From Platerodrilus igneus (taxonomy: Eukaryota > Arthropoda > Insecta > Coleoptera > Lycidae): a DNA stretch of 64,000 nucleotides. Below the pieces are notes generated by a model. That model did no database searches, was not told the origin of the DNA, and was given only the letters and a program-made list of their open reading frames with translations. Positions 34,640 to 46,788 of the stretch are shown here, one piece after another. Numbering within the stretch: the stretch's first letter is position 1; every line of letters begins with the position of its first letter. The position numbers and the translations under genes are program-made. Location: positions 248,001 through 312,000 of the forward strand of contig JARFIW010001368.1 of assembly GCA_036346225.1 (NCBI GenBank), read 5' to 3'.

Positions 34640-34800
34640 TCACTAGATCAATTTCGGTCACCGGGTCAATTTAGGTTACCGGATCAATTTGAGTTGCCGG
34701 GTCAATTTGGGTCGCCGGGTCAATTTGGGTCAGCAGGTCAATTTGGGTCGATACACTTGACCTATTGACTTGGTGACCCAAACAAAAAAGTGACCACTTG
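34640..34800. repeat. hAT subterminal repeats, right
   Basis: About eight units of CCGGGTCAATTTGGGT, the reverse complement of the left-end units. Confidence 0.8.
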
Positions 34801-34841
34801 GATCCACTGACGCATTTGACCCATGACCCATTTCACCTCTG

Positions 34842-34849
34842 GGTAGTAC
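34842..34849. repeat. hAT target-site duplication, right
   Basis: GGTAGTAC immediately outside the CACCTCTG end; see the left duplication. Confidence 0.75.
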
Positions 34850-36065
34850 TAGGTGATTAATATTATTTAAATTTATTAGGTTTGGTCGTTTATAAATCGG
34901 TCTATCTGAAAATTTGAGCACGTGTTTTCTTTGTCGTCCTCATCGTAATTTTCGCATGGTTCGTCGCGTTCGTAATTTTCTAAATGGTTTGATTCATCGT
35001 TTGTACTGAGGTGAATGTAATTATTCTGGTCATTGTCAAGTTTTTCTATTTCTTGGTGAAATAGTTCTTCCGATGTAAAGTTTTGTTTTGATTGTGACTT
35101 GGTCGGATGTGAGTGATTTTTGTATTTTGTCTGGTGTTACTAGATGAGGTATCCATAGGTGTTGGTTTGTAATAACTATTAGGGTTGTTATTGTTATTTG
35201 TCAATGGTGTATTTCTAATAGAGTTTGCGCTGAATGCTGATCTTTGTTGGTTTATGTTTTGGTTGAATTTTGGTTGAAATGCAAATATCGTAAAATTTTA
35301 GTTAAATGTTGGTTTAGGGAATTGTTTAAATTGATTGTTAAAATTCGTGTTATTAAAATTTGGGTTGTTAATACGCGGTTGATTTGTTTCTGCATTAAAT
35401 AGTGTAAATTTTGATTAGGTGGTTATTTGTCTTTCAGTTTGTATGGTTTTTATTGGTGAATAACTTTTATTCGCGTCAGGATTATATAGTCTGTTTCGGT
35501 AGTACATTACGTTTTCTTCTTCTATTGTTATATTCATGGCTTCTTCTAAATTTTGGGAACGTTGGAATCTTATTTTATTTGATAGTCGTTCTAGTAATGC
35601 ATTTATATAGATGTCCAGTGCCATTTCGTCATACATTTTTGTTTTTAAAGTCGGATATTTTGGTCGGGTTCTTTGATTTTTAATTTTGTTAAGACTAAAT
35701 TTCTTACGTCTTTGCATTTCATTCCGAATTGGTACGGGGATTGGTTACTTTCCATTCTGAGGTTTATCAGGTCGCGTATAAAGCATTTTATGTTCCTTTG
35801 ATCGCCAAAATATGTGATTAGTATCCGTTTAAAGTTTTCCCACTGTTCTAAGTCATCTCGGCTGGTTATTAGTGTTAGTGCCCGTCCGGTCAGTTAACTT
35901 ATTATCAGGTGTAAAAATAATACATTTCTTTTGTTGTCTTCGGATTTGTAAAAGGATTTCAATAATATTTTGCGTGCTGTAATGAAATTGGCAAGCAAAA
36001 GTCTATCTCCGTTAAAGGTGGGGTTGGTTTCGAGATGAATTTTCATACTTGAACTCATAATTGTT
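34850..36065 (-). pseudogene. Gypsy-group Gag (minus strand), broken
   Basis: The start is at about 36058 (MSSSMKIHLETNPTFNGDR). A capsid-like region follows, including ARDLINLRMESNQSPYQFGM-type sequence near 35740-35780. A 100-codon open stretch at 35415-35717 carries ALDIYINALLERLSNKIRF and MNITIEEENVMYYRNR. This is the capsid C-terminus seen in insect gypsy-group Gag. There is one stop in the N-terminal part near 35900 and more after 35410. It is interrupted downstream by the hAT element. No zinc knuckle was recognised. Confidence 0.65.
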
Positions 36066-39000
36066 AAGGAATGCTTTCGCTTTTGATTAATTTTAAAATG
36101 TTGTAAAATTGGAATTTATTTCAATTCAAAGCAAATGGTCACTGCAAAAAGCGAAAGTTAAAAAGTAAAATTGTAAAAAAATAAAATTGCAAAAAGTTAA
36201 AAGCTTAAAAATTTTAAACATAAAAAGTTAAGTGTACATAAACAAGAGTTAAAAAAGTTCTGGAAGTAGAAAATCAGAAATAGATGCAGTTTGAAAAATA
36301 TTAACATAACATAATCATAGGTATAAAATGCACTTAAAAGTAAATTGACATAAGGAAAAAATAAAAATAATAAAGTTAAACAATGAAAATAAAAAAATTA
36401 AATTGTCTTTATGGGCATAAACATTTACATGACTAGAAGGCACTTAAAAAGTTAACGCATGAAACATATCACTGGCACTCGGTTGAACCATTATTAAAGA
36501 AAAACTGGAAGGATGTTTTAAAAATTATACCATATGTATTGAAATGTTGAAGTGTTGAGAGTTAACATCAGTAAAGACCAGAACATGTTGAAAAGATTTG
36601 GACCGTACATGCTTGACTTTATAACTCCATAGTGTTGATACTAAGTGTTGTTGATCTTCGTTGTACTATAAGTGCTTCAGTTTTTGTCCATTGGAAAACC
36701 AAAGACTAAATCATTTTGATTAATATTCCATCATAGGAAAACTTTATATATTCCATTTAATATTCCGTTTATTATTTCCATGATATTTTGCGAATGTCAA
36801 GATTTTGACATCCATTTCTAGTTCAAAAAGTTAAAATATTTTTGTACGATTGTGTTTGTGTTGGGATATGTACCAAGTCCATAAACAAAATCAAACATAA
36901 GTACCATTTTATTTGTGCCGTATGTGTTCGTTCATGGGAAGGGGTTTGTAAATCTAAGAACAGAGGAGGTTTTCAGAAAAAGTATTGACAATGTTTTATA
37001 CTAATAGGTAAATAAAATTAAAGTAAACATTACAAAAAAAAAGTTGGAACTTAATCGGAAAAAGAGGGGAACGTGTCAACACCTCATTGTCCCACTAAGT
37101 CTTACAAAAAAATCGATTAAAATAAAGGTAAAAATTTATATTCGTGTTCATATGTAATACTCATATATGCAAAAATGCAAATGCAGAAAGAAAATTGCAA
37201 AAATGCTTAAAGATTTTATGAAATTTAATTAATCCTAAAGTCAGAAAAAAATTCAAAAGTAATAACTTTAGAAACTAGGGAAAAGAGCGTTCCTTAAAAA
37301 AAGTTTGTTTAGATATGGTATTCGTCCATCATAGTGAATTTCCGTTCAAGGCAAAATGTCCTATATAATTAATAGTGTTTGTTTTCAACAAAAGAAATTT
37401 AATATTACTATTTCGGCTTTACATGTTTTGATCTACAATTTTCAAAAATGTCTAAGTCTGAAGAAGGTGGCTAGGCTTCGTCAGCAGCTGTGGTTTGAGT
37501 CTGGAAAGGGTGGTTAAGTCTCTCCAGTCATAGAACATGATCGATTAAAATAATACTATATTTTTTGTGAATAAATGTAGTTTTGACTTTCAAATCTGCA
37601 TAACTCTCTGTATGAGTGTGGCTTTAGCTCACACCAGTAAAACAAGATTTATGAAAATGGTCAAAATTTATTGATAGATCATGTGTATCAAAAAGTTCAA
37701 GTCTGAAATTAACAGAAATGTTTAGAAAATCGACTAGAATGTTTAAGAATGTCGAAAATGTCTAAATTTATTTAAAATGTCTACAATTATTGTCCGTTGA
37801 TGCCTTAATATTTTACATTCCTCATACTATTTTAAAATTCTTCATATAATTCATAACAAGAAAAAATAAAGAGTGCATCGATTCTATTACAAAAATATTA
37901 CTTTAGCAAGCATCTTAGTACTCGTAGTTTAGAAAAGTCTATTGATTCTACGTTAGTTTGTGCACAAAAGGAAAAAGTATGAGGGTCTACTGTCCGAAGA
38001 TGCTAGCTCGATACAGATATAAGCGCTTCTTTGTAAATTTGTTTCTAGATTTACAGTAATCATAATACAATATTTTCAATATAATAACTCATTGTGTAGT
38101 ATGTTTCAATATTTCATAATCATATAATAATAAAGTTGCAGTACAATACATGATTCCGGTTATTTATTTTATTTATTTATTATACATCATTTGCACGTCT
38201 TTGTATGTCTATTGTGACACCTGTTATGCAAGAAAAATATATCATTTGCACGTCTTCGAATACCTTCTGGCACCTGTTATGCAACTCGTATAAATGATCA
38301 TTTGTAATCATGGTACTGTAATGTAGTACTGATAGCTACGTTTTAAGTATCGTAGTGGCATCATTATCATGTAGGTAAGATTGTTCAACGTAAGATATCT
38401 TTATCTCAGCGTTTTTATAAAACGTCATATTTAAGATAACTGCACCGGAAAAATTAATAAAGATTTTCAATAGTTCAACTTTAAGTTGTATACGGACATA
38501 ATAGTTTAAAATCATATTAATCAATTCGTTTTGATTAAGTACAAAATAACAATTGGATATCTCAAGTTTTGATCGATTATGTGATCATTTGTCTGTACAA
38601 AATTGTGTCATTTATTTGGCAATATGCTACTAAAATCCTCAATTCAAAATTCGTTGCCATAAATAATTGGTTTCTAGTTGAAAACACTGTAGAATTGCGT
38701 GGCAAAACTAATTAAAGATATTTACTCATCGAATGAGACTTTTTTTTTTTAAAATGTTTTCATGTGCACGCGCAAAATGCGTTCAAATATTAAAAAAAAG
38801 TAACTTATTTCGTTTTCTGTGACAACTATAATGATGTTTTTAGTATGTCCAGTGTGTTTGAAACTCAAATGTAAAAGTAAGTCTCAATTTGTTCCGAATA
38901 AATTGTGTAGAGTGTATGCATGTGTAGAGCTGTTTTAGTCGCCTTTTACGACAGTTTGGCCGTACCGTGGTGATACTTTTTGACCGGCTATATCGCGGTG

Positions 39001-39326
39001 AATGTAAGATATGTGAAACTTAAAAAAAAATTGAAATCGTTGCAGTTAAGTCATTTATATTAATGTTTTAAGGTTTTTATATATCTTAAATAAATAAAAA
39101 ATTTAAGTTCATTTCAAAGTTCGGGAGTCTTAATATGTCATATAATATCTTACTTAAAGTACTTACATTGGTTTCTTGTAAATAGTTGTAAAATGCAGTT
39201 CTTCTTTTGGAAGTTCTGACAATTCATATTTGACATCGTATATTGCCAAAATGTCCCTGGAGTGGTTTTCCATGAAGCTAAATATCTAGAAGGTTTGTTA
39301 AACAAAAACAATGTAATTAATGTCCA
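36066..39326. other. Non-coding AT-rich region
   Basis: A-rich runs (AAAAAGTTAAAA-type) at 36110-36260 are followed by featureless AT-rich sequence. No RNA or protein gene was recognised. AAAAAGAGGGGAACG at 37059-37073 resembles a polypurine tract but no LTR could be paired with it. Confidence 0.5.
38185..38284. repeat. Two-copy tandem repeat, about 54 bp
   Basis: ATCATTTGCACGTCTT and CACCTGTTATGCAA occur in the same order in 38185-38231 and 38239-38284. Confidence 0.75.
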
Positions 39327-39330
39327 TTAA
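39327..39330. repeat. piggyBac TTAA target duplication, left
   Basis: TTAA directly outside the inverted repeat CCCGGGAGTGGTCGCTA; matched by TTAA at 41844-41847. Confidence 0.9.
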
Positions 39331-41843
39331 CCCGGGAGTGGTCGCTATATGGGAGAAAGTCTCACATATTTATTGTATTGTTCATTGTTCTTACACTAAA
39401 GCAGGTAGATACTTGCCGTCCCTCCATATCCTCTACCAGACTGTTAACTAAAGCTATTCGGGTCCAGCAACCTGATCCAGCGTCCAGTATTTTTGTAGCA
39501 GTCCTTGTAATAAGAGCACGTATTCAAAGTGTGATTTTCTCTCGTCGCGCGACCATCTGTGATAGTGTTATTTGCCAGTTGCGTGAAACCGTTTTATAAC
39601 GTGAACATTTCTAAAATATTATTATTTTTAATTTATTTTATCATAGCGTATTACTCAAAACATTTGATTAGTTTTAGTGATTTAGATTAGTAATTACCTC
39701 GGTAGTTCCCGCACTTAACTTTTTCCTAATTTGTGACATTTGACTAATTCTTTGAAAAGTTTGTGATATTTTTGTTATTTTTTTGTCTTGTTTTTGGTAA
39801 TAAATCGATAAATATGAGTCGTGGAATCAGAATGGTACAGCTAGCTCTTCTAAAATTAGAGCAAGAGAAATATAAAGGTGAACTGCAATAATAACAAATT
39901 TATATTACAAAGATAATTTTTAGAGTCTCAACAGAGCGAACTAACTGCTTTGAACGAAAATGATCGCGCTGATGATCCAGAGAGCGATGCACGGAGTGAG
40001 TGTAGTTCCCATAATACAAACTCGGAACAATCAGACAGTTCTGATGTATCAGATGTTGTTCTTCCTTTTCAAAATGTGCCACTGTTTCTCGGTAAAGATA
40101 GAGTAACCCATTGGTTAAAACACATGCCTGTTGTTTCTGGTCGTGCTAGAAAACGCAATATAGTACTACATCTTCCTAGTGTCAAAAAGATTGCGCGTAA
40201 TGCAAAATCTCCATTAGAATGTTGGGAGCTTTTTTTTCCACAGGCATGTATAGAAAAACTAGTAAGATACACAAACATTTACCTAAGAAAAATGAAAGAG
40301 AAATATGTTCGTGAAAGAGTTTGTTTAGAAACATGTATCGAAGAAATGAGGGCACTAATAGGTTTGCTTTATTTGGCTGGAGTAAAAGAATTCTCACCTC
40401 AACGTGGAAGAAATGTGGAGTGATGATGGCACTGCTCCGCCATGTTTTCGTGCAACCATGTCCTACAAAAGATTTTATTTGCTTTTGCGTGCATTGCGAT
40501 TTGATAATATCGAAGATAGATCACAACGCAGAGTAACTGACAATTTGGCACCTATAAGAGAAGAGTTTAAAGAATTTGTAGAAAGGTGTAAAACAATTAC
40601 CAACCAGGGAATATGTAACGGTCGATGAAATGCTGGAGGGATTTAGAGGGCGATGTAAGTTTCGACAGTACATAGCTAATAAGCCTGCAAAGTATGGCAT
40701 AAAATTTATGCTCTTGTTGATGCACGAACTTTCTACACTTCAAATTTGGAAATATATGCTGGAAAACAGCCAATTGGACCATACAGACTAGATAATAGTG
40801 CTTTTAGTGTCGTAAAAAGAATCACAGCATCGATTTTAAATTCAGGCCGAAATGTTACAATGGACAATTATTTTTCATCAATACCCTTAGCGAAAGATTT
40901 ACGAAAACGTAAGACAACTATGGTAGGCACTTTACGTAAAAATAAAAAAGAAATTCCACCGGCACTTGTTAACATAAAAGACAGAGCACCTCGTAGTAGC
41001 ATGTTTGCTTTTTCAAAAGACATTCTGATTGTCTCTTATGTTCCAAGAAAAAGCAAGAATGTACTTCTACTGTCTACTATGCACGATGATGACCAAATCG
41101 ATATACAAACTGGAGACCAGAAAAAACCTGAAGTAATCAGCTTTTTTAACCTAACGAAAGGTGCTGTAGACGTGGTAGATGAAATGAAAAGTTTGTATTC
41201 AGTTGCGAGGGTCAGTTGCAGATGGCCACTGACTGTATTCTTTTCAATGTTAAACGTGGGTGGCATTAACAGCTACATAATACATAAATTCAACAATGAA
41301 AATCATATCAAAGACCGTCGCATTTTTCTGAAGAACTTGGCATTTTCATTGATGCAACCACACCTTGTACAACGTACAGCAATTTCAAACCTACCATTGA
41401 CACTTCGTACATCGATAGCCAAGTTAGCAAATGTGCAGACTGAAACTCCAGCTCAAGCTGAAGATATGAAGCCACATTATTGTTATCTTTGCCCTCGTCG
41501 TAAAGGTAGATGAACAAAGAAAAATTGTAATTCATGCCAAAAGCCCATTTGCCCCGAACACACAATTTACAACTGCCTGAATTGTTCAGAAAATTGTGAT
41601 TAATGCATATTTTTATTTTTTATCATTTATAACTGCATTTTTATGTATTATTGTATAATATAGTATTTGTTCATTTTTTATTTTACAATCGATATATAAC
41701 CAAAAGCGTATTTTCTAGAAAAATCACCAAATCTAGATAGACTGAATACTTATACATGACTTAATTCAAAGATATATGCGTTGTGAGACAAAGTCTCTCG
41801 CGCGACCAATGGAGTAAAAAATGTTCTAGCGACCACTCCCGGG
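39331..41843 (+). mobile_element. piggyBac element, complete ends
   Basis: 2513 bp with perfect 17-bp terminal inverted repeats (CCCGGGAGTGGTCGCTA at 39331-39347, reverse complement at 41827-41843) flanked by TTAA. The length is normal for a piggyBac transposon with a single transposase gene. The perfect ends indicate fairly recent activity or strong trans-mobilisation, yet the transposase frame is interrupted. Confidence 0.95.
39814..41603 (+). pseudogene. piggyBac transposase, frameshifted
   Basis: Exon 1 is likely 39814-39877 (starts MSRGIRMVQLALLKLEQ). A 46-bp GT-AG intron at 39878-39923 joins in phase to an acidic N-terminal region. The main domain shows FRATMSYKRFYLLLRALRFD. The three catalytic Asp contexts follow: [11 protein letters not shown] near 40620, TMDNYFSSIPLA near 40860 and GAVDVVDEMK near 41165. 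The C-terminal cysteine-rich zinc domain (CYLCPRRKGR...CNSCQKPIC...CLNC) extends to TAA 41601-41603. Three frame changes (about 40400, 40600, 40700) and a TGA at 41511-41513 break it. The enzyme would excise and insert the element at TTAA. All catalytic residues survive, so the breaks may be sequence errors. Confidence 0.9.
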
Positions 41844-41847
41844 TTAA
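41844..41847. repeat. piggyBac TTAA target duplication, right
   Basis: TTAA adjoining the right inverted repeat. Confidence 0.9.
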
Positions 41848-43265
41848 AACATATCTAAAAAGTTATGCCATTATTCTTTGCACCAAATTTTTTGTGGTTT
41901 TCTTAAAATAAGCTTTTTCTTCTATCTCGGTAAAAAAATCATACGCGTTTTTATAAAACGTTTCCTTTTGCAGAATAAATCTACATGTAAAAATACTTAA
42001 ATCATTTTGTCCCAAATAAAAGAATAAGAAAGTTAGTTTTGTGCTTTCTAAAAGTAGATTTTGTCTATAGCAAAATTACTTAAAAATATGAGCTTGGCAG
42101 CGTGTATATCAACTAGATTCGCTTAAAAATAAAACCTTAAAATTTCCTAATTTTTAGTTACCTAAGTAATATTTAAAAAAAAAGATATAACCTTGTAACA
42201 TTTCATATATAGGCAATTACCAAACTGCTATAGGTTCGATGGATTGCCGCGATTCAGGCCTGAAAATGTAGTCGACCTGTTTATCGATCCGCGGCGTCAT
42301 GCGCATGGGGCTTCAAGGCATCTGCTCGATGTACTTGATCCATTATTGTATCAGATGTAGTCAGCTAAGCACGAATACTAAAGAAAGGTGGTAAGAAGTT
42401 TCCTACAAAGATGGGTGGATTGAAGTTGGATTCGTGGAAGAGACACGTCGCTTGGTACATGAAGAGGGCATAGGTTATTATTATTGAAGACAATCAGCAG
42501 CATAAACAAGGTCGATAAAACGCAAGCAGTTTCATCTATAAATTTCATCTATAAGATTCATCTTTAAGTATAAATAAATAATGGATTGCTGAATTGATTA
42601 GCATGGTTTTGGTTCGTATGGAAGTCGATGGGCGTTGGAGGTGATGATTCATTCGTTCGTGATGTAGCTAAGTTGCACGTGGTTATAATCTGCAGGTGTT
42701 GTAAGTGCTGAACACATTCTTTTGGCGAGTACGCTGTAATTTGTTGTATTAAACACCAACCCAAACAAGAATTAAGTTTATTGTGCAACATGTCGACTTA
42801 GAGGATATATAATTTTCTAAATAATTTTTAAAAAAAAGGAATTCAATAAATATCTGATACTTAAATATATTAAAGTTTTCTGTTAAATGATTTTAAAATT
42901 TTAGCATGTTTTCATACACTAAAGTGTAAAAGCTTTCCTATTAGAATAAATTATGTGCCACAGAATATATGTAAAATAATTGGCTTAACGATTTAAAAAT
43001 AGTTTTAGGATTTTGATTACAGAATTAGAAAGTTTTCGGTAAAAATAAAATCACTTTATTTAAAATATGTTAGATAATTTGGGTAAATTTTTAGTATTAA
43101 TTGTTGAACTTAAATAGTCGATTAAGGCACATCTTGGTTTAACATCTGTCAGATAAACATCTAGACTTGCATGTTTACTTAAACAAGTAAATGTATGTTG
43201 TACAAATGAATTGTATGATAAGCTAATCTTTGACTAATCCTTGTGAGTCGAGAACAAAGATCTTT

Positions 43266-43409
43266 GCTTGAAGCATTTGTTTAATGTAATGAAATAATTC
43301 TCTTTGATGGGCTTCACCCATTAACAATTGCTAGGTTTGAAGCATTTGTTCAATGTAGTGAAATGTTATTTTTATGATGGGCTTCACCCACTAGTCACTG
43401 CTAATTTTC
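43266..43409. repeat. Two-copy tandem repeat, about 72 bp
   Basis: TTGAAGCATTTGTTYAATGTA, then GATGGGCTTCACCCA and a CACTGCTA/CAATTGCTA end, repeated in direct orientation. Confidence 0.8.
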
Positions 43410-45104
43410 TTAATTCAACATCGATAAGACCTTTTCACTTCATGTCTTATAATTTTGATTGTCTTTAATTTATTTTATTTATTTTTTTTTTGTACATACA
43501 AGAACTCGAAATAACTTTATTACATATCTGCAAACTAAGGTAATAGTTTTATTTCTGAATATTCTAGCTACAAGGTTTAAGTGTAAAAGAAACACAGTTA
43601 TGTTGTTGAGTATCTATCTTCAGGCATAAGTTGATTCCCTTAAGGTTTATCTACGTCTTTCCTTAAGAAGATTATTTTTTGTTTATGTGTTTGACGTAGT
43701 GGCGCCCTAAAATTGTACAAAGACAAGATAATTAATAGAAAAGACCCCTCCATCTCATGCCTCCGCAGGAATAGACCTCGAGACTAGTCCGCGAGCTTAT
43801 ATAATTCTTTTTGGAAACACTGCTTGGCTCTATGTCATCTTAATTGAAGCCACCCTCTGCATTATATTAACCAAAAAGTAAAAAATTATAAAACAACCTA
43901 ACTTATTTTTTACTGTGTTACAGTTAATAATTAGTTTCGAACTGTACTTATATGGTTTTTGGCTTTTTCTCTTTTTTTGTGTTTTTAAATAATGGCTGTA
44001 TAAAACATAAGAAATTCGTAAATTGTGTCAAGTATGGTATGAACTAGAAGGTTAATGCATAAAAATAGCGTTAATTTATAGGATTATGAATAATTCGTGA
44101 CTACATTCTGTTATCAACTTAAGATTGTGGTCTATTTTAATCAAAGAGTTTAGGTAAGTATTAATGTATTTAACAGCACAGTGAGTTGATTTGTATTACT
44201 AACGAAATAAAGTAAAAGTTTATAAAAATGCTTTCAGTTTTTTAAGAGAATATGTGAAGGAAAAAAGTTAATAAAAAATTTGTGTAAATGTGTACGTTAA
44301 GTAATATTCTGTTTTGTCTCGCATTTTCAGTAACGTTAAGGGACTATACATTATTGAGGTAAGCGAGAACTGAAATTTTTAGGAATGATGTTCAATTGCA
44401 TTCTCTTACAAATGGAATTTATTTTTTACCAAGTGCTGATAAATTAAAAATAATTTCTGTAGAAAGGTTTGAAAAATGGCAATTTTTAATGCATGCTAAA
44501 CAGGATGTAGGAAACCTCAGATGACAAGTTCCTGTCTAGTAACTTGTTCATAATTAATGTTCATTAAAGATTTTTATGTGGTTTACAAAGAAAGGTTAAC
44601 AGAATAATTAAGAATGGAAGTTCACATTTTAGTTTTCAATTAATTATCAGTTTAGAGAAGAATAAATCTTGCGGTGGGATTAGCGATATGATTCGTCATG
44701 TAAATGCATAAATAGAACTGTGGTATTAATATTATCTCAACTTGACACTGAATTAAAATACTTAGAATAGTTTTCTTTTTCCCTATTATAAATTAAAAAC
44801 TAAAACGTTTTAAACTAAATATCTGTTCTTAGGGGTAGCTTGATTTGTGTCAATGGTCTGCTGTTTTTTTTTGTAAAGAAGTGTTTGTAATTGAAATCTT
44901 GAATAAAAATTTAAAAGTTGGATTTGAAGGAATATACTAAGAAATACAAAGTGTAAAATTGTAAAATTATTAATGTAAGATTGATTTTAATCAAATTGAA
45001 AATAAAAATGTTATTGGAATTCAAAAGTATACCGTTGAACTGACTCCACGAAAGGATATGGAATATTAGTGTGACCCTAAAAAAATATATAAGTTTGAGC
45101 GTCA

Positions 45105-45300
45105 GACATCAAATGTTAAATACGGCGTTTTCACCAAATGTTAAACACGGTGCTTCTACCACTTGTTGTGCACGGGGATTTCATCAAATGTTAGTCGCGG
45201 CGTAATATGGCGAATGTTAATCACGGCGCCTCCACCAAATGTTAAATGCAAACTGACGCCTCTGCCAAATGTTAAATACACTTTGAATGATTGTTAAATA
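45105..45300. repeat. Degenerate minisatellite, AAATGTTAAACACGGCGC type
   Basis: About seven units of 25-30 bp sharing CCAAATGTTAAA and CACGGCGC. Unit length varies, with spacer gains in the last two copies. Confidence 0.75.
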
Positions 45301-46081
45301 TACTTTTGGGGATATGGCGTAGCTATGGTAATGAGATGGTAGAGCTTGTTATATATGGTAAGCTGCAAGAGGTGGTATTTAACTCTGGCCCTAGTGACCT
45401 AGGGATCTATTGAGAAGTGTTAGTGAAAGTAACAATTACCTGAATAGAACTAATGAAACGATGAAATCAAACAACAGTATTTAATAATGAATAAACTTAA
45501 AACTAAACAACTTGTTAATAAAATACGAAGCAGTAAAAGAGTTAAACAGTTATAATAATGAAAAGTTAACTTACGGTTGAAATTCTAAGTGACCATCTTG
45601 ATTAGAGTTTTTTCAGCATCTATAAAGCACTAAGTCACCATTTTGATGAGAGCCAAGTTGCTCTTCAGCAGACGACCAATGACTTGGCTAGCTGTCTAGC
45701 TGCCCACAAGCTACCGATGAGTGGAAGTGTGTTTTGGCCTTTTATACATGCTGACCCAAGGATACTGGGGGTCGATTCTCGCGCGCTCGTTGCGTAGGAA
45801 CGTATACGTTGGTGACGTCGTGAACTATTATGAACCCAATACAGTATTCCTGCGCGTTTGTTTAACGAACGTGTATACGCTTCTTGAACGATCGCATGAA
45901 CGAGTGGCTAGGGGTATTCGTTCCATGTGTTGTGTTCATTTGTACACGGTTATACATATTCTATGATTTATTCCTTGTTTACATCATTGTTTATGTAGTA
46001 ATATATAAGCTAACAAAGCTTTCATTCATGTGACTTTAATGGTGGTTTGAACTCTGAAATAAATTTGACCTTTCTTCCACA

Positions 46082-46731
46082 ATGGCAAATTTTGATGAAT
46101 TAGTTCAAGTAAACGCTTTAGAAAACGTAATACAAGTAGAATTATTAGTTGTGGATCATGTTAATCGACAACGTTATCCTAAAATAGATCCCTTTGAGCA
46201 GCTGAACGAAAGAAAGTTTATTAAAAGATTTCGACTAAGCAAGCAATTGGTTAGAAATTTAATAGAAATTTTGGATCCCCATTTAGCACAACCAACTCAT
46301 GTACATTCTACTACAAAAGATATTAAGGTAAATAATTAAACAAACCCCTGTAAAAGTATTCCATATATTATGTTTTATATTTTGCATAGGTATTAGTAGC
46401 ATTAAGTTTCTTTGCATATGGCAGCTACCAAACAGCTGTAGGGGACAGCATATATTTGGCAGTAAGTCAGGCAACAGTTAGTCGCTGCATTGAAGAAGTT
46501 TCAGCTGCATTAAATAGACCTGAAATAATGAATTCCTGGATTAAATTGCCACAGACAATTCATGACTGTGAAAGTCTAAGAACAAAGTAAGTGCGTATGA
46601 AACTGTTACTCATTATTTCTGATCGATATACATACTTACAGGTTTTATGGAAATATTTCAATTTCCTGGTGTGATAGGCTGCATTGATTGCACACATATA
46701 GCTATTGTTCCTCCTTCAGTTGCAAACCTAG

Positions 46732-46734
<3 letters not shown>
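46082..46734 (+). pseudogene. Harbinger transposase, exons 1-3 (5' part)
   Basis: Exon 1 46082-46327 begins MANFDELVQVNALENVIQVE. A GT-AG intron spans 46328-46389. Exon 2 46390-46586 carries LSFFAYGSYQTAVGDSIYLA and SQATVSRCIEEVSAALNR, the helix-turn-helix region of HARBI1-like transposases. A second intron spans 46587-46641. Exon 3 carries PGVIGCIDCTHIAIVPPSVA with the first catalytic Asp. A one-base frame change near 46650 lies between exon 3's first codons and this motif. The exon then runs into (TA)n at 46735, where the inserted units begin. The start is the first Met of the open exon and fits the family's N-terminus. Confidence 0.85.

Positions 46735-46782
<48 letters not shown>
46735..46782. 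repeat. (TA)n tract, left junction in Harbinger transposase
   Basis: About 24 TA dinucleotides following the codons for Leu-Glu-His in the transposase exon, then TGTTGTG, the unit 1 start. Confidence 0.95.

Positions 46783-46788
<6 letters not shown>

Larger units (their letters stand above)
33816..34841 (-). mobile_element. hAT DNA transposon, degenerate
   Basis: The ends are inverted repeats: CAGAGATGAAATGAGTCA on the left and CAGAGGTGAAATGGGTCA read inward from the right. CAGAGGTG-type ends and an 8-bp target duplication are hAT hallmarks. Long subterminal arrays of GACCCAAATT units lie in opposite orientation at the two ends, as expected for transposase-binding repeats. At 1026 bp it is too short for a full transposase and holds only a C-terminal remnant. 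Confidence 0.8.
33127..36065 (-). mobile_element. Minus-strand gypsy-group gag-protease remnant
   Basis: Read leftwards, gag starts at about 36058 and protease lies at 33745-33800. A hAT element (33816-34841) is inserted between them. The left end stops at 33127, exactly where the plus-strand LTR ends, so RT, RNase H and integrase are missing here. The gag type resembles insect errantivirus-group Gag. Confidence 0.7.
41848..46081. other. Mostly non-coding AT-rich region
   Basis: No gene supported. At 42205-42232, TATATAGGCAATTACCAAACTGCTATAGG resembles the intron-exon 2 stretch of the Harbinger transposase (46425-46445), hinting at a tiny second Harbinger remnant. An 81-codon ORF at 45721-45966 has no recognisable motif. 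Confidence 0.4.

Noticed and set aside
35411..35683. 90-codon hydrophobic ORF, plus strand
   Set aside because: It is antisense to the better supported Gag frame on the minus strand.
37059..37100. Polypurine tract-like AAAAAGAGGGGAACG followed by TGTCAACACC
   Set aside because: Looks like a 3' LTR boundary, but no matching LTR, coding region or paired end was found nearby.
45721..45966. 81-codon ORF just upstream of the Harbinger transposase
   Set aside because: No motif seen, and Harbinger elements do not usually have a gene there; it may be terminal or flanking sequence.
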